Both the position numbers and the translations under genes were made by a program. This document shows, piece after piece, positions 12,764-21,782 of a stretch of 64,000 nucleotides of DNA (its first letter is position 1; each line of letters opens with the position of its first letter). Origin of the DNA: Agelas oroides (Eukaryota > Porifera > Demospongiae > Agelasida > Agelasidae); NCBI GenBank assembly GCA_949130485.1, contig OX422204.1:3249515-3313514 (forward strand). Direction: 5' to 3'. A model generated the notes under the pieces. That model saw nothing but the letters and a program-made list of their open reading frames with translations, had not been told where the DNA came from and did no database searches.

Positions 12764-14150
12764 GCTTAGACCATACCTCCCCATAGCAGCTAATTTCAAT
12801 GGTTATCACAGAGAATGTGCAATGCACTGATGAATATGCATGAGGGCTTTAACCTACTTTAACACCCTGTGGAATCCTGTAAACATCAAAGCTTCTGCCT
12901 CATTAATTATTCATGTGGTCTAATAACCTCTGCTAGACCCTCTCCCACTTTGACTGGTTTGATAGACTAGGTGTTTCTTTGCATCTGCCTCTGGAGGAGT
13001 TCCTTGGTTGCATGGTTAAATTAGCTAATGACCTATTTGGCTATAGTGCTGGCATTTCTACAACAATCATGCAACCAAGGAACTCCTCCAGGGGCAGATG
13101 TGTGGGATCAAAGAAACTCACCAGAAATGCTGATTTGTAGGCTTTCTGCAAGAAGATCTTAATTTAACAAAGGGGAGAAGCTCCTCAAAATTGGTTGTTT
13201 TAACCACAGAGTGGTTACCCTTCGAAACAGACCAGCTGTGTATTGGTAATTGAATAAGACAACCAAAGAGGAAGAGTCCCAGACCATCCTACAACCAGGA
13301 TTTCACAGTTAGTGACCACTGAGGTCATATGATCAGGAAGATATAGTAACCACTGAACACCTGTGAGAGTCACCAGCATTTCATAGTATTTTTTGTTCTG
13401 AGTTAACCATTTCAAGCTTTCATGCAGCACCATTGACCATTTTGGAAGAAGGTGCAGATTTTAGTGGTTATACAGGGCCCTGGTTCTTACGCATTTAATG
13501 TTCTGTAGTTGCTGGGGGTTGAAAACCAATCACCCGATACCTCTTATAACCAACCAACAACCAGGGCAGCTTCATTACTCTCATTAAAGCTTGGAGGGAT
13601 ATTTGGAGGCCCTTACTGGGTCCTCAAAATCCGATGCCAAAGAAAGGTGAAAGTACCCGCTTGAGCCTTTCCCTTCCAGTGCCTCAGCATTTTGATATGC
13701 ACATCAGAGATCCCAGAATCCTTAGCGGCGGTAGCAGCCCCGATGCGAAAACTGTGGGTTGTGTAGCGCTTATCTGTTATTCCTGCTTGAAGCAGTGTGC
13801 GAGACAAAAGCACAGCAAATCGTTGACGTGTCAAATATGTGCCATCTTCCAAGACAAACAGGGGACCAGGTTTTGCTCCCCTAATGGCGAAATAGGGTAG
13901 AATTTCTGCAGGGTTCTCGCTAGGCCTTTAGCGGATGGTTTTGCACCATTTGGTTAATTGCAGCTCCATTTGGATATGGTAAGAGTACCATTTGGATCAC
14001 TTCCTAAACCCTGCCCATAGCAGTTACTATCCTGGCTTCCCACTTAACATTTCAATAGCGGTGTGTAGAGAGGGTGTTTCATACCTGCCTACTGTACTAT
14101 GCACCATTTGGAAGTAGATTTCTAGCTGAATTCCTGTGATGGGGCAGATA

Positions 14151-15957
14151 CAGTGCTCCAAAGCAAGAGAGCAAAATTTTTGAAAATTTTCTAATTATAT
14201 AGTAAAGCCCTCCTATCATCTTATTTAGACATATAAACGGTACAAATCATCGTTATTTGCACGCACACCGCGTGCGCAGCGAGTTTTAGCTTCTCTATAC
14301 TTGCCATACTTAAGAAGAGCCGTTGTGACGTCACAGATAATTTGTGATGTCACAGATGTGCACTACGATGACAAAAAACCACCAGCCAGCTAGAATTTCT
14401 CGTATTCGAACCGAGTATTAGCTACAAGTTCGATTAACTAGGCTTCGTGGAAAACGTGGCAAGCTCAACTACAACCGGTTCTTCTCAGAGCCAACTCACA
14501 ACTTCCTTGATCACCCCCAGCAACCAGGAAGTGAGTCCTCGGAGTCAAACAGTACTGCACAATGTCAGCAACGTGCGCTCTACCACGAGAAACTGTAAGA
14601 TTTTATACTCTGCACCTAGAGCCAGTGAACGCGGATCAACGAAGTCAGCAGCCATACTTAGCGATGTCGGGGTAAAAATTGAAATTAATTTATCACATTA
14701 ACAACTATGATTTTTGAAAAGAGCATGAAATGGCGATTCTAACGGTACCAATATCATTAACTTTGAGTCCATATAGCAGGTTGTACGAGTTTAGAAATGC
14801 AAGTGATTTGCATAAAATTTATACGTCATTTTTGCATGATTATGCGTCCTGTACATGTTCCGCAAGCGACTGCAAGTCCAATTGAGATGAAACTCGCTGT
14901 GAAGGTTAGTCAGTACCTATTCATTCCAGTCAAGGTTGTTCATTTTGAATATCTAGTGTAATGTCTGCACTAGGCGTGATAAACGCTTAAAAAACGGCGG
15001 TTTTCGGTTGTAAATAGTAGCGTTTCCGCAGGAATTGGATCAAAGTTGCAATCAAAAACCTGCACTGTCCCCTTGGACAACCAGTCTGGTATGCAAAAAT
15101 GGTTGTTCATTGTTGAATATTGAAAGTCATTGTGAGCAGGAGTACAAAGTCTGTTATTACCTCAAAAATACACACAAAAAGGATGAAATGTGACGAAAAA
15201 GTGCATGCATTCTTGACTAAGGCAGACAATTTTAAAATTAGTAAATGCAAATGTACCTAAGCATCTAAGAAACCTCTATACTCAATTTGATGCAGATATG
15301 TTGTAGCAATGTGTAGATATGGCCTCTGTAGACGAAAACTGGCATACTTCTGAAGACTCTGACATCGCTACCATACTATTCACTTAGCCACGTGTTGTGG
15401 TTGATGACATCATGAAAGAACGCCCACCCATGTACGTCACTAAAATGGCTGAAAGTTACTATTTCCACGCAAAAGTGCTCCCATACCTTCCAGGAAGGTT
15501 TCTATTCTAAGAAAAGTACTTGAAACAAAACTTTAACCTATCTAAAAGCCATCTTTCACGTAAATCCTGTTAACTCGGAGTTTTGTGGCTCTACTATGCT
15601 AAACAGTTTTGCCCTTCAAAAATCAGTTTTTAGGGATTTTCCTGACAATGCTTGGGAGTGAAGCCTGTTGACTACCCTCATAACAAACTTCCAAGTAAAG
15701 GCTACGTTCACACCACATCTGGACACTTAACTTCAAGAAACAGGGCTATACTATGCTAAACACTTTTTCTGAATGAGGTGACTTTTGGCAGCCATATCGA
15801 CGAGGAGACATCACGTGACACTTAATTAAATTAGGGGAATTAAACATAAGTGTTGGGTCATTGCTTTTATGTACTTTGTAAACACATTTGATGTGTGAAG
15901 CATTACAGCTAAAAGTTTCCAAAATTGAAAAATTTGCTCTCTTGCTTTGGAGCACTG
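14151..15957. mobile_element. Long TA-flanked inverted-repeat element, non-autonomous
   Basis: Terminal repeats start CAGTGCTCCAAAGCAAGAGA and end with the reverse complement TTGCTTTGGAGCACTG, each flanked by TA. At 1.8 kb it is long for a mariner-type MITE. The only notable open frame (14447-14701, +, 84 residues, Ser/Thr-rich) shows no transposase signature. Two TGACGTCACAGAT-like sites occur near 14327-14355. Confidence 0.75.
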
Positions 15958-16114
15958 TATCTTCATCAGTCTTACCCAAGTACAGTTGCATGCTCTGACG
16001 GAATGGTTCTGTTTTTGATTGCTTGATTTTGACTTGGACCACCAATGGGGAGAGCCTGCTGTCAATTGCTATGTCAGGTAGCGAAAGGTGCTCCTCTGGG
16101 TCGTATATGCAGCC

Positions 16115-16546
16115 TAGCCTCGTTCCCAGGCCCCGCCCAGCTTTCCGTCGCTTGCAGTTAGTCTCGTGCCCAGACCCAACCCTCTCACGAGGAAAGGGTC
16201 TGGTGTCACAAACCTGAATCCTTGGGCTTGGGGAAGTGTTGAAGCCTTGTAATTGTTAGTGTAGAATTACAAATTGCTCAGTGTTGGATAATGAATCTCA
16301 TAACACGCTTTGAGCGGTATGATTGAAGTACTTGTTCTCACTTCCGCATTATTCCAATAAACGCTGCTCTGCAATTTCATTGGTCGCTCCATGTTTCTGG
16401 AGCTAGCCCAAGGATTTGGACTTGTGACACCAGACCCCTTCTCCTCGCGTGAGCTGGGTGGGGTCTGGGCACGAGACTAGCTTGCAGTACGGAAAAGCCG
16501 TGCTAATTAGCGACGGAAAGCTGGGCGGGGCCTGGGAACGAGGCTA
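16115..16546. mobile_element. TAGCCTCG-family MITE (outer element of a nested pair)
   Basis: Termini TAGCCTCGTTCCCAGGCCCC and GGGGCCTGGGAACGAGGCTA are flanked by an exact 9-bp duplication, TATGCAGCC (16106-16114 and 16547-16555). The arms continue GCCCAGCTTTCCGTCGCTTG and its complement. A second element (16159-16479) sits inside it. Confidence 0.92.
16159..16479. mobile_element. TAGTCTCG-family MITE nested in 16115-16546
   Basis: Termini TAGTCTCGTGCCCAGACCC and GGGTCTGGGCACGAGACTA are flanked by an exact 9-bp duplication of the host element's own sequence, GCTTGCAGT (16150-16158 and 16480-16488). The order of insertion is therefore certain. There is no coding capacity. Confidence 0.93.
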
Positions 16547-17258
16547 TATGCAGCCTGTGCTGGCACTATAAACCACAACGTATATAGGAAGCCAAAAAAG
16601 CCCAAACAGCTGGCAGCCCACAACATGATACTGTCGTGTTCCTTATGGGTGCCCTGGTATCTTGGCCATGATTTCGACTGTTATTGGAAGCCGGGGACAA
16701 GGTGGGGTTGTCTTTGCCTTGTCTTTCTTTATGCCCTTCATGACCAGTTCCAGTCTTAGGGTTAATGCCTTTGTAAACTGGATGTGAAGCCCCGCTGATT
16801 ATGTGTAAGTTACGTACTGCCGTTAAGTACACTTCGATTGATGTATGGGCAAGGCCTTCCTGGGCGAGATTACTCACAAACATCTGTTCCAATGTTGGCA
16901 GGGGTGGTATCCTTGCCTGACTACAGAACAATAAATAGCGCTTCCACCCAGCCTGGTAGGATTTTTGTTTAGATGCGGCTAGTAGCAATGAACAGCTGAT
17001 TGAAGGTTGGAGAGGTCCAGTCTGGGCCCATCACCACTACAATCTGCAGAAGTTCTGGTGGGAGTGGGGTTGGTAGTAGCCTCGTACCCAGGCCACGTGG
17101 GAGGAGGGAGAAGTGGCCTGGTATCCACTGTTTGCGCATGCGCGAAAACCCCCATGATTTCATGGGGTATCGTATACCATCGTTTACGAACCGTTAATCT
17201 TTACCGAATACTAGCGTATAGCTCCGAAGCACGTCCGTCTCGAGCTTATCCCGCGAAC

Positions 17259-17661
17259 ATGGCAGGTAAAAGCGAGGACTTTGATAAAGCGCTCAAATTC
17301 GCCCTTAAGTTGTATTGGAAAGGGAGATTTACGTTGGAAGCAGTAGCCTCGTTCCCAGGCCCTCTGCGCGAATTTCGTACTGCAAGCGACGAACGCTCAG
17401 GGTCTGGGAACGAGGCTAGGAAGCACAGCTGGATGCGATCAAATGTATGTACGATGGTAAAGACGTATTCCTGTGGCTACCCACGGGATTTGGTAAGTCC
17501 ATCTGCTACGAGACTCTGCCGTTTGTTTTCAACTACAAGCACAGTGACGGTGGAACCGGCAGTGGTTGTAGCGTAGTCCTTGTCGTGTCACCCCTTGTGT
17601 CTCTGATAATGGAAGCCATCGCCGCGCAAACACAGCTGCCACACTGCAAGCCGTATATCTA
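17259..17661 (+). pseudogene. RecQ-like DNA helicase N-terminal fragment, split by a MITE
   Basis: The frame starts ATGGCAGGTAAAAGCGAG (MAGKSEDFDKALKFALKLYW), continues to TLEA, is interrupted by the 75-bp element at 17344-17418, and resumes with QLDAIKCMYDGKDVFLWLP. A Walker A box follows (PTGFGKSICYE), then VVLVVSPLVSLIMEA, typical of helicase motifs I and Ia. It ends at a stop near 17661, so motifs II-VI are absent. RecQ enzymes unwind DNA in repair and recombination, but this copy lacks most of the motor. A spliced gene with later exons is not excluded, though none were found. Its position between long inverted arms suggests capture by a transposon. Confidence 0.72.
17344..17418. mobile_element. 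Short TAGCCTCG MITE inside the helicase frame
   Basis: The 75-bp element, TAGCCTCGTTCCCAGGCCCT to CTGGGAACGAGGCTA, has flanks sharing GGAAGCA. Removing it and the duplication restores a continuous helicase-like frame, which shows the order of events. Confidence 0.85.
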
Positions 17662-17818
17662 GTTTGGTTATTTCTCCGCATAACAACCACGTGTAACTTG
17701 TCCATAATCGGACTCATTTGCGGAAGATTTCCGGAATCGTTTGCGCATGCGCAAACAGTGGATACCAGGCCACTTTTCCCTCCTCCCACGTGGCCTGGGT
17801 ACGAGGCTACTACCAACC

Positions 17819-18388
17819 TAGCCTCGTTCCCAGGCTCGTGCGTGGGCGGGGAGAAAAGAGCCTGGTACACACTGTTTGCGCATGCTCAGTTCAACCAGGA
17901 TTTCTGGAAATTTGGAAATTTCCGTAAAATCTGCTCCGTTACACTAACCTCCGCAAGGCACGCCGACTTCTCCCGTATGAAAGATGCCTGCCACTGACCA
18001 CGCTCTGTGTACACGATGACGAGGGAGCGACGAAGGTACTCAGCTCTTCGCTTGCAGGAATTGTCCACGTGTTTGTCCATTCCAGCTAAACGCTGCGGCA
18101 CGTGACTGATGCAATCTTTCCCTTTGAAGTTTACCGATCGCCTCGAACGAAGCAGTGCAGACCGTTACCGTCAAAGCGATATTGTTTTTGACTTCAAAAC
18201 CGCCCGTATGTATCTCACAGGGAGTATAACCAGGCAGTGCAGCCTTTCAGAAGGTAAACAGAAATTGACCGTAATTTTAGTGTAGCGGAGTAGTATGCAG
18301 GTTACCAAGGGAATTTGGCGCATGCGCAAACAGTGTGTACCAGGCTCTCTTTCCTCCTCCCCCGCACAAGAGCCTGGGAACGAGGCTA
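17819..18388. mobile_element. Long-arm TAGCCTCG element, 570 bp
   Basis: Arms run TAGCCTCGTTCCCAGGCTCG to CACTGTTTGCGCATGC, and GCGCATGCGCAAACAGTGTG to CTGGGAACGAGGCTA. It is a close relative of the neighbouring element, sharing the CACTGTTTGCGCATGC block. No matching flanking duplication and no recognised domain in the roughly 400-bp interior. Confidence 0.75.
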
Positions 18389-18433
18389 AATATCGACGTG
18401 TCAAGTAAGCCTCACTCACACCAGAGAAGATTA

Positions 18434-18718
18434 TTAGTCTCGCAAGCCACACCCTTCGCAGGAGAGAGAAGGGTCTGGTCACGCTGCAACCATGGAGTTG
18501 TCGCCACGACAGAAACTTGTCGTGACCAATCAGATCCGCGCTCTTCGTAGATCGCATCCGTTGCCATGGAGTACAATTACGTCACAATGTGTTTAGCGGA
18601 TGTCAGCATCTTATTACCTTACCGCAATGTTCGATAATTGCGTTCCTCGGCGACAACTCGGTAGTTGCAGCGTGACCAGACCCTCCTCTCTCTGCGAAGG
18701 GTATGGCTTGCGAGACTA
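18434..18718. mobile_element. TAGTCTCG-family MITE
   Basis: Termini TTAGTCTCGCAAGCCA and TGGCTTGCGAGACTA are flanked by a 9-bp duplication, AGAAGATTA (18425-18433 and 18719-18727). The arms continue CACCCTTCGCAGGAGAGAG and its near complement. There is no coding capacity. Confidence 0.88.
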
Positions 18719-19115
18719 AGAAGATTATGTGGTACTTTTCCATACATGGCAAGCTATTTACGTAACACATCCGGACGACAATTTCTCTGAACCCTTACGT
18801 GTAAAAACTCTTGTGACAGACTGTAGAGAGTGACAGACCTTGTGATCTGGTAATACACTGATGAAGCATCAACTTGCCAACTAACTGCATTGCATGTAAA
18901 CTCTGTGGTGTGCATGCACACTGTAAAAACATTTGAGTTACTTCAACCATATTTTGGTTATCTCAGTTGCATGCCTGTTGTGTACATGACCAGTGGCGGA
19001 TTTAGGGGGGGTAAGGGGGTGCAAATGCACCCCCCTTTGGCGGCTAGTAATGTATTTTGCGTACATAACTGCACGAGTCCATCAAACGATTATGCAGCAG
19101 TGGCATGTAGCAACA

Positions 19116-19878
19116 TAGTCTCGGAGCCAGACCCTCGCACGCGGAGGAGGGTCTGGTAAACTTGCATACATAAACTCTTTATGGGATATGGCCTCCTCAC
19201 AGGCTTCCTAAGCAATAATTGAAGGTGTTGATTGGGTGAAAATATGCATGTGCTCAATTAGCTACTGTAGACGGTCGCTGCCAGTGAAGAAGCAACCGTT
19301 TGATAGTACCTTGGAGAGCGCCACTGCTACTTTTGGCAGGCAATATAAACAGCGAATAGCAGCGCAGCCCAGAACTGTGGTGTTGGCTAACGAAATTTGC
19401 GTGACTTGTGTCCATTGCCGTGAATGCCTCGGCTACATCAAGCACGAGCGCCTCCAGAGGGCTTACAATAACTACGATGGACTTACGTCTGCCTCCGGGA
19501 CTTCCATGCGCCAAAATTCGCCGATGAACGTAGACTACCCGTAGCAGAGGGACTTTCATAGTTCCACTGCTCGGGTAGTGAAACCGAAGACTTCTATCCC
19601 TTTCATAACAGCTTTCCAGCTGCTCGAGATTCGCTGGAGAATATCTAAGCTTGTTGAACGATGGTCGCTTCGATTCTTGTATCAATCGCTGGTCCGTCAA
19701 TCAAATTCGCCATGTTGTTATTACACGAACACGTGCCTTCGTGGGCAGAAATGTAATTACACAGTCATCAACCAATCAGATTCATTCCGCCGAAATTCCG
19801 CGGACTTCAAATTTGTATGTATGCAAGTTTACCAGACCCTCCTCCTCCTCCGCGTGCGAGGGTCTGGTTCCGACACTA
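19116..19878. mobile_element. TAGTCTCG-family element, 763 bp
   Basis: It is flanked by an exact 9-bp duplication GTAGCAACA (19107-19115 and 19879-19887). Arms TAGTCTCGGAGCCAGACCCT and AGGGTCTGGTTCCGACACTA extend about 75 bp, through to AACTTGCATACATA. It is one of the longest members of the superfamily in the window. The interior has open frames on both strands (minus 19254-19700 is 148 residues) with no domain I recognise. Confidence 0.85.
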
Positions 19879-19983
19879 GTAGCAACAACAACCAGGCACA
19901 GTTACACACTCACGTATCAGTTCCTTACTGATCTCCAGACGTTTGACTAGGCCTAGAGTTGCTTCGAGACATTCAGTTCGGCC

Positions 19984-20303
19984 CGAGGGGTCCGCCACGG
20001 CGCGCCTCGGCGTACGAGATTTCGAAATCCACTGGATTTCACGTGGACTTCGGATTTCAGAGTGGATTTCTGGATTTCAGTTTGGATTTCTGGATTTCAG
20101 TTTGGATTTCTGCCGACAGGTTTCTTCTTGTATGTTCTTGGATATTTTAGTTATAGTTCCCAGCTTAGCAAAAAATGTTAGTTGTAGTTTTGGTTAACTA
20201 AATTTTAAAAAGGCCATACTAAAATGTATTTACTTAAAGTTATAGTTCACTAAAACAACACTGTCGGACAGCGTACGAGATTTCTTTTGTGACGGACCCC
20301 TCG
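19984..20303. mobile_element. hAT-like MITE, 320 bp
   Basis: Termini CGAGGGGTCCG and CGGACCCCTCG are flanked by an exact 8-bp duplication, GTTCGGCC (19976-19983 and 20304-20311). The interior includes a short tandem repeat, GGATTTCTGGATTTCAGTTT. The 8-bp target fits the hAT or P superfamilies. Confidence 0.85.
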
Positions 20304-20657
20304 GTTCGGCCTTCCAGCTATATTTGTATGAATGCGTTCACGTGACCGAAAGTGGGCGTGGTAACCCAAAAATTTCCGGCGCGCGAAGCGCGCCGATTAC
20401 TGAACTCCCCTTTCTAAATTTCTAGATCCGCCACTGATGACACATTACAAACTTCAACAGATGCTTGTAACTTGAATCCTTTTGATCTTCTTACAGCTAT
20501 TTCTGGCATTTCTCCCATAACCATGCAACCAAGGAACTCCTCCAGGGGCAGATGTGTAGGATCAAAGAAACACCACACCTCACCAGAAATGCTGATTTTA
20601 TAGACCTTCTGCAAGAGCCCATAATTTAACAAAAGGGAGAAGCTTAACTACAATTAA

Positions 20658-21598
20658 GGTAGGACAACCTTGAATCGCGAATCGGGCCAATTCCGCTCAT
20701 GAATAATTAATGAGTCGGGTGACCATAATGGTGCGATTGAAATTCATTGGCTTGTTTACACTTTCCCATGGCGGCAACCGGAATCAACAAGGGGGCGTGT
20801 CCCTTTGATGTGGCCTGCGGCCCTTTGTAGTGGTCTGGCGGCACTTTCATGTCCAACACTTAAATAAATAAATAAATAAATAAATTTTAAAAAAAAGTGA
20901 AAAGATTTTCTAGCTCGTTGAATGTGACTGTTAGCTATTTGTGAGTGCAAAGCTTGCCTGAGTGGGCTTGAATGTTTGTGAGTGTACTGGAAAGGCAGAG
21001 AGCCATCCTGGAAGACGGGTATCATCACACAGTTGTCTGGCAAAGGTACTGTAGAAAGCTGACTTTTCGGGCTTGTAGGCCCCGCCCGATTTTATGCTAG
21101 CGGGAATGTGTGTAACTTCTAGGGGCAATGACAGGAAGTAGATTTGTGGGCATAACTCCCTGGCCTGGAGGTGAGCGGGAAAAAGCATACATAGTTTTGT
21201 ATAGGGGGTGAGTTGAGCTTTCTGAAACTGGGCTCAGTTTTGGCTGGTTTGAGTGGAGGTGTGTCGAATTTTTCTTCAAAGCCAGCACAGCCAAAATGAC
21301 TGTTTTTGAGGTCAAATGTGTGTTTTGGCCTGTAGACTGGAATTGAAGTGGTCCCAGGACAAATCCATACGTAAAGTTTTTACTTGTTTTGTGTGTGTGT
21401 TGATGATGTGGTCAGACTGGGGGTGGAGCCTTGGAGAGGGTGCAAATTATTATTTAGCTGAGGGACTAAAAAAATTGAGTTTTTTGGCATTATCAGGTAG
21501 AGAAAGCAGTTTGGTACAAACTTTTTGTGAATCTTGTGTACACTTTGACATTACCCATCCATCCGTCCACATTACTCGGAGATCTGTGTTGTCCTACC
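20658..21598. mobile_element. piggyBac-like non-autonomous element
   Basis: Termini GGTAGGACAAC and GTTGTCCTACC sit between TTAA tetramers (20654-20657 and 21599-21602), the piggyBac hallmark (Kolobok also uses TTAA). It is 941 bp with no transposase recognised. A TAAA tetranucleotide run lies at about 20862-20885. It is inserted in the CACTG-family element. Confidence 0.82.
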
Positions 21599-21782
21599 TT
21601 AAGCTTTGATTCACCCTTGAAGTTTGTAACATGTCACGTACATAACAGGGCATGCAACTGAGATGACCAAGAAGTAACTCAAATGTTTTTACAGTGAACA
21701 AATTTGCTCTCTGGTGGCTTTCTTTACAAAACCATAAGAAGCCCACAAATTACATCAAATCAAATATACCTGTGGTACAAAA

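Larger units (their letters stand above)
10580..13612. other. Intergenic, no gene recognised
   Basis: The stretch contains the likely 3' UTR of the SON-like gene, a TA dinucleotide run near 11288-11306, a hairpin-forming inverted repeat at 12636-12763, and a decayed CACTG-family segment near 12975-13200 with its own internal inverted repeat around CCAAGGAACTCCTCCAGGGG. The open frames present show no recognisable domain. Confidence 0.6.
13613..16988 (-). mobile_element. Broken tyrosine-recombinase element (fossil)
   Basis: Two separated minus-strand pieces come from one tyrosine-recombinase protein of the kind found in DIRS and Crypton elements. The N-terminal DNA-binding part lies at 16566-16988 and the C-terminal catalytic part, with a recognisable HSFR motif, at 13613-13852. 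The copy is broken and interrupted by at least two younger insertions, a 1.8-kb TA-flanked element (14151-15957) and a composite MITE (16115-16546). No other parts of the element were recognised. It predates both insertions. Confidence 0.7.
17077..17809. mobile_element. Long-arm TAGCCTCG element carrying a helicase fragment
   Basis: The left arm runs TAGCCTCGTACCCAGGCCAC through GTTTGCGCATGCGC, and the right arm is its near reverse complement (GCGCATGCGCAAACAGTGG to GGGTACGAGGCTA), about 70 bp each. Between them lies part of a RecQ-like helicase frame (17259-17661). The flanks GGTTGGTAG and CTACCAACC are reverse complements, not a direct duplication, so the boundaries may have been rearranged. 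Confidence 0.72.
18991..20436. mobile_element. CAGTGGCGG-terminus DNA element nested in 18919-21696
   Basis: It starts CAGTGGCGGATTTAGGGG and ends CTAGATCCGCCACTG, ends typical of hAT-like elements. The flanking duplication appears to be ATGAC (5 bp), shorter than the usual 8 bp of hAT, so the superfamily is not certain. It contains two younger elements, 19116-19878 and 19984-20303. No transposase frame was recognised. Confidence 0.75.
18919..21696. mobile_element. CACTG-family element, host of four later insertions
   Basis: It starts CACTGTAAAAACATTTGAG and ends ACTCAAATGTTTTTACAGTG. Its own sequence resembles the copies at 9192-9608 and 26998-27433 but is split by an element at 18991-20436 and another at 20658-21598. 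Without insertions it would be about 390 bp, the size of the other copies. Confidence 0.85.

Noticed and set aside
14447-14701. 84-residue Ser/Thr-rich frame as the protein of the 1.8-kb TA-flanked element
   Set aside because: It lacks any helix-turn-helix or DDE-type signature and is too short.
19254-19700. 148-residue minus frame as a transposase
   Set aside because: No catalytic motif or recognisable domain. It lies inside the 763-bp element but looks non-coding.
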